Assembly (NCBI RefSeq): GCF_032911225.1
Contig: NZ_CP136600.1
Location: 1,426,001 to 1,490,000 of the forward strand
DNA: 64,000 bases
Direction of reading: 5' to 3'
Origin: Thalassotalea fonticola
GTDB taxonomy: Bacteria > Pseudomonadota > Gammaproteobacteria > Enterobacterales > Alteromonadaceae
Position numbers and translations under genes: made by a program. Below are positions 38,879 through 49,140 of this stretch, one piece after another. The notes below the pieces were generated by a model. The model was not told where the DNA came from. It saw only the letters and a program-made list of their open reading frames with translations, and searched no databases. Every line of letters starts with the position of its first letter. Within the stretch, counting starts at the first letter, position 1.

Positions 38879-39397
38879 TTACTTAGTTTTTGATGCTTGT
38901 TCTGCAACTTTAGTTGAAATATCATAATCTGGCTTAGAAAATGCTACTGCAGATTGTTGAATAACAAGATCATAACCTTCTTTCTCAGCAACAGAATCTA
39001 CTGCATCTTTAACTAAAAGTAAGATTTTTTGTTGCTCTTCTTGTTCACGACGTTTTAGAGCTTGTTGTAAAGGTTGGGCTTTACCAGCATAGTCTTGGCG
39101 TAAAGTAGTGATTTCAGCTTCTAAAGCTTCAATTTCTTTTTTACTTAAAATTGCTTCATCACGTTGACGCTTTTCAATTTTATACTTGATGTCGCCTTCC
39201 ATTTTTTTAAGGGCATCAATTTGCTCTTTAAATTCAGCAGTGATTGTTTGCTGAACAGCTGCCATTTGCGGTAATTGACCGATAACCTGTTGTACGTTTA
39301 CTGTGGCAATTTTTTGATCCGCCGCTAATGAAGTACCTGCAAATAACATGCTCGCTGCTGCAGCTGTAAAAGCAACTGATTTAATTAATGTTTTCAA
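38879..39397 (-). CDS. skp: Periplasmic chaperone Skp (OmpH family)
   Basis: Skp is a trimeric periplasmic holdase that carries unfolded outer-membrane proteins to the BAM complex. The 172-residue precursor has a signal peptide (about 1-25, ending [11 protein letters not shown]), a core strand [11 protein letters not shown], and a long charged coiled-coil (residues about 60-130, rich in Lys, Glu and Gln), which forms the tentacles. It lies directly between bamA and lpxD, as in E. coli. Confidence 0.95.
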   Translation of the reverse strand: MKTLIKSVAFTAAAASMLFAGTSLAADQKIATVNVQQVIGQLPQMAAVQQTITAEFKEQIDALKKMEGDIKYKIEKRQRDEAILSKKEIEALEAEITTLRQDYAGKAQPLQQALKRREQEEQQKILLLVKDAVDSVAEKEGYDLVIQQSAVAFSKPDYDISTKVAEQASKTK

Positions 39398-39468
39398 TTT
39401 TATCTCCTAATTTAAAATCTTTATTATGAGGCGTTTATCCGCCTTTATTATTTTTGTAAAAAATAGCT

Positions 39469-41934
39469 CTAGAATGTTTTACCAATATTAAAACTAAAGA
39501 ATTCGGTATCATCGCCATCTTCACTTTCAAGACGTTTGGCAAAGTTAAATACCATAGGCCCCATAGGTGACAGCCATTGAATAGATAAACCTGCCGAGGT
39601 ACGAATACGCATCGGATCAGAGTAGTCTTCTATTTTGTCATACTCGATTGGGTTTAGTGCTGAGTAATCTGAACGACTGAACTCAGTATCCCACACATTA
39701 CCGGCATCAACAAAAAAACTTGTTCGAACGCTGTTTGTATAACTTTCGTCTAAAAATGGCGTTGGTACAATTAACTCAAGACCACCAATCATAACAGCAT
39801 TACCACCAACAGATCGGTCAGAAACGACAATCGCATCTTGATCTGGAGGACTTACTTCAGGGTTATCACCTGGAATGCCAGGGCTTTGACTTGGGTAGCG
39901 ATAAATTGCTCGTGGACCTACGGTATTGTTTTCAAAGCCACGTAAGGTATCAGAGCCACCTGCTCTAAAGTTTTCCCAAAATGGCAATAACTGATCATTA
40001 CCACGAATATCTCCGTAACCATTACCATAACCAGCTTCAAATCGAGCTAACACAGTCCATTTATGATCTCGTGATAACGGGAAGTAATACTTAGAATCAT
40101 ACTTAAGTTTGAAGAACTGTACGTCTGACGACTCTGGCGTTGTGATTTTGCCCGAAAGTGATTGCGATGAACCAGCAGTAGGGAAAGTACCACGGTTTAA
40201 TGTAACTCTAGATAAAGTTGCATTAATGTCATAAGTTTCGAAGTTTAATTTTTTATCCGGATCGTTCGGATCTTTAAATACTTCGTAAAACGCTTTAATT
40301 TGTTCATAGGTTTGTAAATTTGAAATATCAGAATTTTTATAGCCAATACCTAAATTTAAACGAACGTATTCGTTAATTGGAAAGCCCATGTTAATACCAA
40401 CACCATAGGTAGTATTATTATAGTTAACTAAGTTTGCTTTACCGGCGTCAAATTCACTGTAGAAAATATTACCGCCGAGCGAGATAGCATCGATAGTAAA
40501 ATATGGATTGGTGTAAGATAAATTAGCACTTTGTGAATACTTCATTGTGTTCACTTGAAAAGCTAAACGGTTACCAGTACCTAAAAAGTTATTCTGTTGA
40601 ATACCTGCATTTAAGCTTAAGCCTGAATAAGAGCCATAACCTACACCTGCAGTAAACGAGCCTGAAGGTTGCTCTTTAACAGTAAAGTCAACATCAACAA
40701 GATCTTCTTCGCCTGGCAGCTGAGTTGTTTCAAACTCTACGGTTTCAAAATATGGTAAACGTTGAACACGCATTTTAGACGCTTCTAACCAGTTATTTGA
40801 TAACCAAGCACCTTCCATTTGGCGCATTTCGCGGCGTAAAACTTCTTCGGAAGTAACATCATTACCAGCAAAGTTTAAGCGATTTACATAAACACGCTTG
40901 CCCGGATCAACAGAAACAATAAGCTTAACGGTTTTGTCTTCATCGTTAATCTCAGGAATAGTTTTTACTTTCGGGTAAGCATAACCAAAGCGTCCCAAAA
41001 ACTTACTAATTAAATCTTCGGTGTAAGTGACCTCTGCACCATTATAAAGCTCTTCGGTTCGAAGAGGAGAAATTGCTTCAATGGTTTTTTCATAACCGGC
41101 CATATCACCAATAAATTCAACTTCACTGACCGTGTATTGCACACCTTCAGTCACGTTCATAGTGATATATACGCCTTCTTTATTAGGCGTCATTGACACT
41201 TGTGTAGAATCAACATTATATCTTAAGTAACCACGGTCAAGATAATAGCTCTCAATCGTTTCCATATCCCCTTGCAGGGTTTGTTTTTGGTAACGATCTT
41301 GCGCCATAAAATCCCACCATGGCGAATCAAAGGTCAATTCTATTTTATCTAATAATTGCGCATCACTAAAAGTTTCATTACCTACGATATTGATCTGCTC
41401 AATAGCTGCGGCATCACCCTCTTCAAACTCAAAAGTAAGGTTAATTCGGTTACGAGGTAAGTGAGTAATTTTAGTGTTTACTTGTGCATTATATTTACCA
41501 ACACCATGGTAAAAATCTTCTAAGCCTGACTCGATGCCAGTTAGAACCGAACGATCGAGTGTTTCACCAACACGGATATTACTGCCATCAAGACTTTCTT
41601 GTAACTGATCGTCTTTAATATCATCGTTACCTTCAAAGGTAATATCACTGATGGTTTCGCGCTCTTTAACACGGAAAACTATTTTATTGCCATCACGAAA
41701 CACTTTGATGTTATGAAAATGACCCGATGCATATAACGACTTTATCGATTGGGAAATTCGAAAATCAGTCAATTCATCACCCACGCTAATAGGGATGTGA
41801 GTCAATGCAGCACCCAGTGCCACACGTTGAAGACCTTTTATTTGAATATCATCTACTACAAACTCATCGGCTGCTTGCGCATTGCCCCCGATGCTGCCTA
41901 ATAACACTGCTAAGGCAAGTTTTTTTATTATCAT
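39469..41934 (-). CDS. bamA: Outer-membrane protein assembly factor BamA
   Basis: BamA is the Omp85 core of the BAM complex, inserting beta-barrels into the outer membrane. From the ATG at 41934 the precursor is 821 residues, starting with signal peptide MIIKKLALAVLLGSIGGNAQ and then FVVDDIQIKGLQRVALGAAL. The frame also extends to a TTG at 41970, but the E. coli-like N-terminus argues for 41934. Five POTRA domains (about 22-430) precede the 16-strand barrel; the conserved FRAGGSDTLRGFENNTVGPR (VRGF-type loop 6 motif) is clear, and the end is FSFNIGKTF. Confidence 0.97.
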   Translation of the reverse strand: MIIKKLALAVLLGSIGGNAQAADEFVVDDIQIKGLQRVALGAALTHIPISVGDELTDFRISQSIKSLYASGHFHNIKVFRDGNKIVFRVKERETISDITFEGNDDIKDDQLQESLDGSNIRVGETLDRSVLTGIESGLEDFYHGVGKYNAQVNTKITHLPRNRINLTFEFEEGDAAAIEQINIVGNETFSDAQLLDKIELTFDSPWWDFMAQDRYQKQTLQGDMETIESYYLDRGYLRYNVDSTQVSMTPNKEGVYITMNVTEGVQYTVSEVEFIGDMAGYEKTIEAISPLRTEELYNGAEVTYTEDLISKFLGRFGYAYPKVKTIPEINDEDKTVKLIVSVDPGKRVYVNRLNFAGNDVTSEEVLRREMRQMEGAWLSNNWLEASKMRVQRLPYFETVEFETTQLPGEEDLVDVDFTVKEQPSGSFTAGVGYGSYSGLSLNAGIQQNNFLGTGNRLAFQVNTMKYSQSANLSYTNPYFTIDAISLGGNIFYSEFDAGKANLVNYNNTTYGVGINMGFPINEYVRLNLGIGYKNSDISNLQTYEQIKAFYEVFKDPNDPDKKLNFETYDINATLSRVTLNRGTFPTAGSSQSLSGKITTPESSDVQFFKLKYDSKYYFPLSRDHKWTVLARFEAGYGNGYGDIRGNDQLLPFWENFRAGGSDTLRGFENNTVGPRAIYRYPSQSPGIPGDNPEVSPPDQDAIVVSDRSVGGNAVMIGGLELIVPTPFLDESYTNSVRTSFFVDAGNVWDTEFSRSDYSALNPIEYDKIEDYSDPMRIRTSAGLSIQWLSPMGPMVFNFAKRLESEDGDDTEFFSFNIGKTF

Positions 41935-41991
41935 GTGGTTAGTCAACTTTTCTAATATTTTTTGCAACAATCAAAAGTGTTGTTGCTTATT

Positions 41992-43350
41992 TTAGAGCCG
42001 GGAAAAATCGTTAATGATTGCTATGCTCATTAGCGATAATAAAATCAGTGCTCCAATTTTAAATCCAACTTCTTGTATTTTTTCTGGTACAGGCTTCCCT
42101 GTTAAAAGCTCTATAACATAATAAAGTAAGTGGCCACCATCAAGTATTGGTAGTGGTAAAAGATTAATTATGCCCAAATTAATGCTAATTAAGGCTAAAA
42201 AGCTTAAAAAGTAAACAAGCCCAATGCCTGCGCTACTTCCTGCTCCTTGAGCTATAGAAATAGGTCCGCTCAAATTATCTACACTTACATGCCCGGTAAT
42301 TAACTTACCTATCATGTCAAAACTTAAGACAATTAAACTCCATGTACTGTCTACAGCTTTCCCCATGGCCGCAATTGGGCCATATGAGATTTCCAGTTTA
42401 TGACTCTCTGGCCAAGGGTCAACTTTTGGTGAAACACCAATGTACCCAACATTACGACCATCAGTATGCTGACGAGTTCCCACCAACATATCAATTTTTT
42501 CAAGATCACCATTTCGAATTAGTTTAAGAGTAACCAAACTGTTCGAATTTTGTTGAATAATATCAACAAAAGCCTGCCAATTACCATACAAATCAACGTC
42601 ATTTGCCGAGATAATTTCATCACCAACAATAAGGCCTGATTTTTCACCCGCTTCACCCTTAGCAAGCAAAGCCACTATTGTTGATGTTTTAGGTAAAAAT
42701 GGTTCGATACCAAGACTTTGCATGGCCGATGTTTTACTGGGTTCAAATTGCCAATCAGATGTATTAAGCTTTTGATTACTAACATAAGTAGAATCTAAAT
42801 CACGAGTTGAAATATTTATTTCATCGTCACCAATTCGGCCAATAAGAGCCATGTTCACAGCTTGCCAGTCTTGGGTCTTTTGGCCATTAATTGCCATTAT
42901 TTGCGTACTAGCTTTAACCTCACCCTGCTCGGCAATAGAACCTTGAGTAATATCACCAATAATAGGCTTTAATGTTGTCATCCCTATTAAAAACATTAAA
43001 TAAAAAGCTACGATAGCAAATAAAAAGTTAGCAATTGGTCCAGCTGCAACAATAGCAATGCGTTGTAAAACACTTTTTTGATTAAAGGCGTACTGTTTGT
43101 CATGCTCGCTTACATCATCGACTCTTTCATCAAGCATTTTGACATAGCCGCCAAGTGGTATTAAGGCAATAACATACTCTGTGCCTTGCTTATCAAATTT
43201 TCGCCATAATGTTTTACCAAAACCGATTGAGAATTTTTCAACTCGTACACCACATTTTCGTGCCACCCAAAAATGTCCATACTCATGTACTGTCACTAAT
43301 AAACCTAAGGCAACGATAAATGAACCTAAGTTCCATAAAAACTCAAACAT
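41992..43350 (-). CDS. rseP: Intramembrane site-2 protease RseP
   Basis: RseP is a zinc metalloprotease in the inner membrane that cuts RseA after DegS to release sigma-E, and removes signal peptide remnants. The 452 residues (E. coli 450) have the zinc motif HEYGH at 22-26, two periplasmic PDZ domains (about 115-310, with GDEIISANDVDLYGNW) and the second metal motif LLPLPILDGGH near residue 400. It is placed one base after dxr and upstream of bamA, so envelope stress control and BAM are co-transcribed. Confidence 0.97.
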   Translation of the reverse strand: MFEFLWNLGSFIVALGLLVTVHEYGHFWVARKCGVRVEKFSIGFGKTLWRKFDKQGTEYVIALIPLGGYVKMLDERVDDVSEHDKQYAFNQKSVLQRIAIVAAGPIANFLFAIVAFYLMFLIGMTTLKPIIGDITQGSIAEQGEVKASTQIMAINGQKTQDWQAVNMALIGRIGDDEINISTRDLDSTYVSNQKLNTSDWQFEPSKTSAMQSLGIEPFLPKTSTIVALLAKGEAGEKSGLIVGDEIISANDVDLYGNWQAFVDIIQQNSNSLVTLKLIRNGDLEKIDMLVGTRQHTDGRNVGYIGVSPKVDPWPESHKLEISYGPIAAMGKAVDSTWSLIVLSFDMIGKLITGHVSVDNLSGPISIAQGAGSSAGIGLVYFLSFLALISINLGIINLLPLPILDGGHLLYYVIELLTGKPVPEKIQEVGFKIGALILLSLMSIAIINDFSRL

Positions 43351-43351
43351 G

Positions 43352-44557
43352 CTAGTTATTTTCCTTAATGTTCAACACTTGTTGATCTGCAGCTTCTCGA
43401 GCTTTACTGTCTAAGTGAACGACATCATCAATTGTTTGTATATTGATATTAACAAATTTATTCATCACCGCTTTATTTACTTTAGCAATATCAATAAAAG
43501 CAATATCGGTATTTAAAAAAGCGGCAACAGCAACTTCATTGGCCGCATTTAATGCCGTGCATGCACTTTGCCCTGCTTTACATGCCGTTATTGCAAGTTC
43601 TAAATTTGGGTAACGCTCGAAGTCCGCTTGAGCAAATTCAAAGTTTTTACAATTAAAAAAATCGAACGCCTCAACACCTGATTCAATTCTTTGCGGAAAT
43701 GCTAACGCATGAGCAATAGGAGTGCGCATATCTGGATTGCCCATTTGAGCAAGCACACTACCATCTTTGTACTGCACCATAGAATGAATGGTACTTTGCG
43801 GGTGTAAAACAACTTGAATATCATCGGGTTCAAGGTTGAATAACCATTTAGCTTCTATAAATTCCAAACCTTTGTTCATCATAGTGGCTGAATCAACTGA
43901 TATTTTTCGACCCATATCCCAATTAGGGTGAGCACACGCCTGTTGTGGGGTAATCTCAGCAAATTCTTCAAGGGGCAGTGTTCTAAATGGTCCACCTGAA
44001 CCAGTAAGTAAAATTTTACTAATGCCAGAGTCAGCAATATCGGCCATCCCCATATCGTTTTGAATATTTATTGGTAAACATTGGAAGATTGCATTGTGTT
44101 CGCTATCTATTGGCAACAACTGAGCGTTAGAGTTTTTTAAGGCATCAATGAATATCTGACCAGAGGTGACCAGAGCTTCTTTATTGGCAAGCAGAACTTT
44201 TTTGTCGGCTTTAACCGCAGCTAATGTTGGCAATAGTCCGCTAGCACCAACAATTGCAGCCATAACCACATCGATACTAGCGCTGCTGGCAAGATCAGAC
44301 AGAGCATTATGACCAGTTAATACTTCAATATCATGTATATCATCTTGCAATAATCTGAGTTTTAATTGTTGGGCTGCAATTTCATCAACCATAACAACAG
44401 TTTCAGGCTTGAACTCAACAGATAACGCATACATTTCTGCAACACGAGTATTAGCGCTAAGGCTAACTACGTTATATTTATCAGGATGTCTTCGAACAAC
44501 ATCTAAAGTGCTAAGGCCAATTGAGCCGGTAGCGCCCAGCACACATAAGTTTTGCAT
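43352..44557 (-). CDS. dxr: 1-deoxy-D-xylulose 5-phosphate reductoisomerase
   Basis: Dxr (IspC) turns deoxyxylulose phosphate into methylerythritol phosphate with NADPH, the first committed step of the non-mevalonate isoprenoid route. The 401 residues (E. coli 398) have the NADPH motif LGATGSIGLSTLDVV (7-21), LANKEALVTSG, PIDSEHNAIFQCL with metal ligands, GSGGPFRTLP and SVDSATMMNKGLEFIEA. It stands between cdsA and rseP; its product pathway supplies the undecaprenyl carrier made by UppS two genes upstream. Confidence 0.97.
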   Translation of the reverse strand: MQNLCVLGATGSIGLSTLDVVRRHPDKYNVVSLSANTRVAEMYALSVEFKPETVVMVDEIAAQQLKLRLLQDDIHDIEVLTGHNALSDLASSASIDVVMAAIVGASGLLPTLAAVKADKKVLLANKEALVTSGQIFIDALKNSNAQLLPIDSEHNAIFQCLPINIQNDMGMADIADSGISKILLTGSGGPFRTLPLEEFAEITPQQACAHPNWDMGRKISVDSATMMNKGLEFIEAKWLFNLEPDDIQVVLHPQSTIHSMVQYKDGSVLAQMGNPDMRTPIAHALAFPQRIESGVEAFDFFNCKNFEFAQADFERYPNLELAITACKAGQSACTALNAANEVAVAAFLNTDIAFIDIAKVNKAVMNKFVNINIQTIDDVVHLDSKAREAADQQVLNIKENN

Positions 44558-44569
44558 GTTAATAATTGC

Positions 44570-45436
44570 CTACCAGCCAAATAAAACAAAACATAACGCA
44601 AATACTGGTGCAGTTGCCGTTAAACTGTCAATCCGATCTAATATTCCGCCGTGTCCAGGTAGTATAGAACCGCTGTCTTTAACCCCAGCTTGTCGCTTTA
44701 ACATGCTTTCAGTTAAATCACCAACAACCGATACAATACTAATCACCAGAGCTAAGGCAATAGCCAGAATAATTTGCTGGCTAGACCAAGAATAGATAAG
44801 TCCAGTAACTACCGCGACGAGGGCCGCAGCAATGTTGCCACCAAGAACCCCTTCAATAGTTTTACCAGGACTAACATTTGGCATCAATTTGTTTTTGCCA
44901 AATCGTTTGCCGGCAAAGTAAGCACCTATATCGGCACTCCAAACAAAGGCGAATAACAATAATAATAAATAGGTGCCGTGAAATTCGTCTAGAAGGTGAC
45001 CATTTGATCTGAGGATTAAGAATGCTAACCAAGTAGGGGCAAGAGTTAATATGCCAAATAAGCCGCGAATGCTGCGGTGGGAGGTCCAAAAAGAAGAATA
45101 ACGTGGGTATTTAAAGATCATAAAGATGGTAACTAACCACCAAGCGGCTGAAACATACAGAACGTTAAGCGCTAGCGGATTAATACGGCCATCTAATGTC
45201 CACAATTCCTGGACAGGAATAACAGTCCATAAGCCTATAATACATAACACAACAGCACTGACAAAAGCAGTTCTACGGGCTTTAGTATCAAAGCCCATTA
45301 ACGGGCCCCACTCCCAAGCGCCAATGGCTAACACCACGAGTAAGGCAGCTGCCAAGTTTGGCAATGACAAAAAGAAGATTGCGGCAATGGCTAACGGAAC
45401 TAATATTAAAGCCGTTAAAATACGTTGTTTTAACAA
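44570..45436 (-). CDS. cdsA: Phosphatidate cytidylyltransferase
   Basis: CdsA makes CDP-diacylglycerol from phosphatidate and CTP, the branch point of phospholipid synthesis. The 288-residue inner-membrane protein has about eight helices, and the family signature near the C-terminus: SVVGDLTESMLKRQAGVKDSG-like sequence (about 234-255) followed by SILPGHGGILDRIDSL. ADIGAYFAGKRFGKNKL and VSPGKTIEGVLGG are also typical. It lies between uppS and dxr. Confidence 0.97.
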   Translation of the reverse strand: MLKQRILTALILVPLAIAAIFFLSLPNLAAALLVVLAIGAWEWGPLMGFDTKARRTAFVSAVVLCIIGLWTVIPVQELWTLDGRINPLALNVLYVSAAWWLVTIFMIFKYPRYSSFWTSHRSIRGLFGILTLAPTWLAFLILRSNGHLLDEFHGTYLLLLLFAFVWSADIGAYFAGKRFGKNKLMPNVSPGKTIEGVLGGNIAAALVAVVTGLIYSWSSQQIILAIALALVISIVSVVGDLTESMLKRQAGVKDSGSILPGHGGILDRIDSLTATAPVFALCFVLFGW

Positions 45437-45515
45437 ACGTGAATCCTTTTAATCTGATAGTAATTTAAGCAAACTACTAACACTACGTTAGTAAAGAACA
45501 TTGATTTAATTACTA

Positions 45516-46271
45516 TTATTGTGCTTTTACCTGTTCACCGGTTTTTCCAAAGCGTCGTTCTCTATTTGAGAATGATGCCAGTGCGCCTTTAAACGCTTCC
45601 TTGTTAAAGTCGGGCCATAACCTATCAGTAAAGAAAAATTCGCTATAAGCCGCTTGCCAAAGCAAGAAGTTACTTATTCGATAATCTCCACCGGTTCTGA
45701 TCAATAAATCAAGATCAGGTAAATGCGATAAATTTATATATTGATTAAGCATGTGCTCATCAATATCAGCTACATTGATGTCGCCCTTAACGGCGAGTTG
45801 AGCAATTTTTTGTGTTGCTTGGCTAATATCCCATCGTCCACCATAATTAGCGGCAACAGATAAAACCAGTGCATCATTATTTTTAGTTAGCTGCTCTGCA
45901 TCAACTATTTTTTGTTGTAATTTTTCTGAAAAACGAGATTTATCGCCAATCATTTGAAAACGGATATTATTTTTATGCAGTTTTTTTACCTCTCGGGTTA
46001 AAACAAACATAAATAAATCCATTAATACACTAACTTCTTCTTGTGGTCTCAGCCAGTTTTCACTGCTAAAAGCAAAAAGTGTTAGTGCTTTTATACCTAA
46101 TTCTCTAGCGCCACTCACGCAATCTCGTACAGATTGCACGCCGGCACGGTGCCCAGCTACCCGGCCTTTACCCTGCAGTTGAGCCCAGCGCCCGTTACCA
46201 TCCATGATAATTGCCACATGCTGTGGCAAAGTCATTTGTTCACTATTATTTTTATGTTCAATAGTAGTCAC
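45516..46271 (-). CDS. uppS: Undecaprenyl diphosphate synthase
   Basis: UppS (IspU) extends farnesyl diphosphate with eight isopentenyl units to the C55 carrier lipid for peptidoglycan and O-antigen. The 251 residues (E. coli 253) have the cis-prenyltransferase motif [12 protein letters not shown] with catalytic Asp24, then [24 protein letters not shown], and the C-terminal [19 protein letters not shown] wide stem is found between frr and uppS. Confidence 0.97.
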   Translation of the reverse strand: MTTIEHKNNSEQMTLPQHVAIIMDGNGRWAQLQGKGRVAGHRAGVQSVRDCVSGARELGIKALTLFAFSSENWLRPQEEVSVLMDLFMFVLTREVKKLHKNNIRFQMIGDKSRFSEKLQQKIVDAEQLTKNNDALVLSVAANYGGRWDISQATQKIAQLAVKGDINVADIDEHMLNQYINLSHLPDLDLLIRTGGDYRISNFLLWQAAYSEFFFTDRLWPDFNKEAFKGALASFSNRERRFGKTGEQVKAQ

Positions 46272-46290
46272 ATAAGATCCATTTTATAAA

Positions 46291-46342
46291 AAGGCCGTAA
46301 TCGGTAAATATTCTTCAACAGAACAGATAAAGTTACGGCTTT
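46291..46342 (-). terminator. Possible terminator or attenuator between frr and uppS
   Basis: On the minus strand the stem AAAGCCGTAA / TTACGGCCTT has one bulged base and a loop of about 32 bases, then five or more T. It would limit read-through from frr into uppS. The loop is long, so efficiency is uncertain. Confidence 0.5.
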
Positions 46343-46364
46343 AGATAATTTAATTGTTTATAAA

Positions 46365-46922
46365 TTAAATTTCCATTAATTCTTTTTCTTTAGCAGCAGC
46401 TAAATCATCTGCTTGCTTAATATAGTCGTTAGTTATTTTTTGAATTTCATCTTCAGCTTGACGTGACTCATCATCACTGATTTCTTTCTCTTTGTTTAAA
46501 GATTTGATGTCTGAATTTGCATCACGGCGAATGTTACGAATAGCAACTTTACCACCTTCAATTTCACCACCAACTACTTTAACAAGATCACGACGACGTT
46601 CTTCAGTAAGTGGGGGCAAAGGTATACGAATTAACGTACCTTGCGATGAAGGGTTTAAGCCTAAATCAGATTTAAGAATTGCCTTTTCAACTGCGCCTAT
46701 CATGGTTTTATCAAACACTGAAATAGCAATAGTACGAGCATCAGGAGTAGAAACACTGCCGACCTGACTTAATGGCGAATCAACACCATAATATTCAACT
46801 GTAATATTATCTAATAATGAAGCATGAGCACGACCTGTTCTGATTTTATTTAATTGGCCTTTTAATGCTTCAATACTTTTACCCATACGGGTTTTAGCAT
46901 CTTGTTTAATTTCGTTAATCAA
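46365..46922 (-). CDS. frr: Ribosome recycling factor
   Basis: RRF, with EF-G, splits the post-termination ribosome for a new round of translation. The 185 residues (the same as E. coli) form the tRNA-like two-domain fold: helices of domain I with [20 protein letters not shown] at the start and [15 protein letters not shown], then domain II with [20 protein letters not shown] and [13 protein letters not shown]. It follows pyrH by about 88 bases. Confidence 0.97.
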   Translation of the reverse strand: MINEIKQDAKTRMGKSIEALKGQLNKIRTGRAHASLLDNITVEYYGVDSPLSQVGSVSTPDARTIAISVFDKTMIGAVEKAILKSDLGLNPSSQGTLIRIPLPPLTEERRRDLVKVVGGEIEGGKVAIRNIRRDANSDIKSLNKEKEISDDESRQAEDEIQKITNDYIKQADDLAAAKEKELMEI

Positions 46923-47010
46923 AATGTAGTTCCTTTTTACTTTAAGTTTTTGCTATAGCCAGCAACCAGAAATTCTGCTTCACCGTCTATAATTTTTATT
47001 ATATTGCGGC

Positions 47011-47754
47011 TTATTTACTAAAATTTTCACTATGGTCAATCACGGTACCTTCAGTACCACCCATAATGATAGATTTTAACGCGCCTTCTTTATTCATATT
47101 AAATACACGAATTGGCATCGAGTGATCGCGAGCCAAAGTAAATGCAGCTAAGTCCATCACTTTCAATTCTTTATCCAGAATTTCATCATAGGTTAAATGA
47201 GAGTATAGTTCTGCATCAGGGTTTGTAACAGGATCAGCAGAATATATACCATCTACTTTAGTACCTTTAAATACAGCATCAGCATCAATTTCGATACCAC
47301 GTAAACATGCAGCAGAATCGGTAGTAAAGAAAGGATTACCAGTTCCAGCGGAGAAAATTACCACACGACCTGATTTTAATAAGCTAATCGCTTCTGCCCA
47401 GTTATAGCTGTCACAAACACCAGTTAAATCAATTGCAGACATTAAACGTGCGTTTACAAAAGCACGGTGCAGTGCATCACGCATTGCTAGACCATTCATA
47501 ACGGTGGCTAGCATGCCCATTTGGTCACCAACGACACGGTTCATCCCAGCTTCAGCAAGCCCTGCTCCACGGAATAAGTTGCCGCCACCAATAACAAGGC
47601 CAACTTGCACGCCCATTTCAATCAATTCTTTTATTTCTTGCGCCATACGGTCAAGCACTTTAGGATCAATACCAAAGCCTTCTTCCCCCATCAGGGCTTC
47701 ACCACTAAGTTTTAATAAAATACGACGATATGTTGTTTTTGGGTTGACGCTCAT
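47011..47754 (-). CDS. pyrH: Uridylate kinase
   Basis: PyrH phosphorylates UMP to UDP, is allosterically controlled by GTP and UTP and is needed for all pyrimidine nucleotides. The 247-residue amino-acid-kinase-fold protein has [13 protein letters not shown] (12-24), [37 protein letters not shown] and [19 protein letters not shown]. The 448-base gap to tsf upstream holds the tandem hairpin repeats and a terminator, so pyrH-frr probably starts from its own promoter within or beside the repeats. Confidence 0.97.
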   Translation of the reverse strand: MSVNPKTTYRRILLKLSGEALMGEEGFGIDPKVLDRMAQEIKELIEMGVQVGLVIGGGNLFRGAGLAEAGMNRVVGDQMGMLATVMNGLAMRDALHRAFVNARLMSAIDLTGVCDSYNWAEAISLLKSGRVVIFSAGTGNPFFTTDSAACLRGIEIDADAVFKGTKVDGIYSADPVTNPDAELYSHLTYDEILDKELKVMDLAAFTLARDHSMPIRVFNMNKEGALKSIIMGGTEGTVIDHSENFSK

Positions 47755-47866
47755 AAAATAAACAATCCTGTGATAAATGCGGGATCAGACTAAAAAATAA
47801 CCATAATTCAAATGCCTAATCGAATCGGACTATTTTAATACCAATTGAATTTTTTATCTACTGATA

Positions 47867-48120
47867 AAACAGAATTTAAACCGTCCTTGGTAATTCTAAG
47901 TTAACTCATCCTTGAATTAAACAGAATTTAAACCATCCTTGGTAATTCTAAGTTAACTCATCCTTGAATTAAACAGAATTTAAGCTGTCCATGGCAATTC
48001 TAAGTTAATTATTCCCTATACAAACCTAAAACCATCCATGGTGGTTTGCATTCCCTCATCCATGAAGTAAACAGAATTTAAGCCGTCCATGGCAATTCTA
48101 AGTTAATTATTCCCTGAATT
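47867..48120. repeat. About five tandem 52-bp units, each with a hairpin
   Basis: Units start at 47867, 47919, 47971, about 48022 (diverged, 47 bp) and 48069. Units 1 and 2 are nearly identical. Each has an outer stem (AGAATT / AATTCT), a TAA bulge and an inner 3-bp stem around a 6-base loop of type GTCCWT, followed by a spacer ending near CATCCTTGAATT. In unit 4 the outer stem is replaced by AAACC / GGTTT; the inner stem is ACC/GGT, GCT/GGC or GCC/GGC in different units. The block lies between the tsf terminator and pyrH. Confidence 0.88.
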
Positions 48121-48121
48121 A

Positions 48122-48155
48122 AAAAAGCCCTGTCATTTTCATGACAGGGCTTTTT
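48122..48155. terminator. Strong bidirectional terminator after tsf
   Basis: A 15-bp perfect stem, AAAAAGCCCTGTCAT / ATGACAGGGCTTTTT, with a 4-base loop. On the minus strand it ends the rpsB-tsf transcript; its T tract is good on both strands. Confidence 0.9.
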
Positions 48156-48202
48156 AATTTTAAAGAAAGATACTTTTTAGCTTAAAGACTAGTCTTTATA
48201 GC

Positions 48203-49054
48203 TTAGTTAGCAGCCTTGGCAGCAGCGATTTGTGCTTCTACTTCAGCAGCAAAGTCTTCTTCTTTTTTCTCAATACCTTCACCAACTTCTAGGCGAACGA
48301 ATGAAGAAACAGTAAGACCTTTTTCTTTAAGAATATCACCAACAGAACGCTTAGGTTCCATGATGAAAGGTTGGCCAGTTAAAGAAATTTCACCAGTAAA
48401 TTTCTTCATACGACCAGTAACCATTTTTTCAGCGATTTCAGCAGGCTTGCCTTCATTCATCGCGATTTCGATTTGAATTACTTTTTCTTTCTCAACAACA
48501 TCAGCTGGAACGTCTTCTGCTGATACATATTGAGGGTTAGAAGCAGCAACGTGCATCGCAATGTGCTTTAATGATTCAGCGTCACCTTCACCAGCAACAA
48601 CTACACCAATATTTCCACCGTGAATATAAGAAGCTGCAGCACCTGCAACATACTCAACACGACGAACATTGATGTTTTCACCGATCTTAGTAACAAGAGC
48701 AATACGCTTTTCTTCGAACTGAGCTTGTAACTCTTCGATTGAAACGTTTGCGCTCGCTGCTGATTCAGCTACTTCATTAGCAAATGCTAAGAAGTTACCA
48801 TCTTTAGCTACGAAGTCAGTTTGACAGTTAACTTCAACTAATGCAGCAACACCATTGTTTTCTTTAATGATGATTGCGCCTTCAGCAGCAATGTTACCAG
48901 CCTTTTTAGCAGCTTTAGCTTGACCAGACTTACGCATGTTATCAATTGCAAGCTCGATGTCGCCATCAGTTTCTTGTAAAGCTTTTTTACAATCCATCAT
49001 GCCCGCGCCAGTGCGGTCACGAAGTTCTTTAACTTGTTTAGCAGTAATTGCCAT
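48203..49054 (-). CDS. tsf: Elongation factor Ts
   Basis: EF-Ts is the nucleotide exchange factor for EF-Tu. The 283 residues (the same as E. coli) start with the UBA-like [19 protein letters not shown], then [22 protein letters not shown] with the conserved QTDFVAKD core motif (about 77-84), two subdomains and a C-terminal [13 protein letters not shown]. It follows rpsB by about 86 bases and ends at a strong terminator. Confidence 0.98.
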   Translation of the reverse strand: MAITAKQVKELRDRTGAGMMDCKKALQETDGDIELAIDNMRKSGQAKAAKKAGNIAAEGAIIIKENNGVAALVEVNCQTDFVAKDGNFLAFANEVAESAASANVSIEELQAQFEEKRIALVTKIGENINVRRVEYVAGAAASYIHGGNIGVVVAGEGDAESLKHIAMHVAASNPQYVSAEDVPADVVEKEKVIQIEIAMNEGKPAEIAEKMVTGRMKKFTGEISLTGQPFIMEPKRSVGDILKEKGLTVSSFVRLEVGEGIEKKEEDFAAEVEAQIAAAKAAN

Positions 49055-49087
49055 GAGTTAATTCCTTAAATATCTGTAATTAATTAG

Positions 49088-49111
49088 AAAGAGGCTCAAA
49101 TGAACCTCTTT
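49088..49111 (-). terminator. Weak hairpin between rpsB and tsf
   Basis: Stem AAAGAGG / CCTCTTT with a 10-base loop and no long T tract on the minus strand. It may set a lower level of tsf relative to rpsB by partial termination. Confidence 0.45.
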
Positions 49112-49140
49112 AGAAGAAAATATTAAATCGAAAGATTTAA

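Noticed and set aside
44409..44795. 128-codon + strand frame spanning the dxr/cdsA junction
   Set aside because: Antisense to two well-defined genes and without recognisable domains.
47867..48120. CRISPR array or tRNA cluster between tsf and pyrH
   Set aside because: The units are 52 bp and conserved throughout, including the spacer part; no variable spacers and no tRNA cloverleaf could be found.
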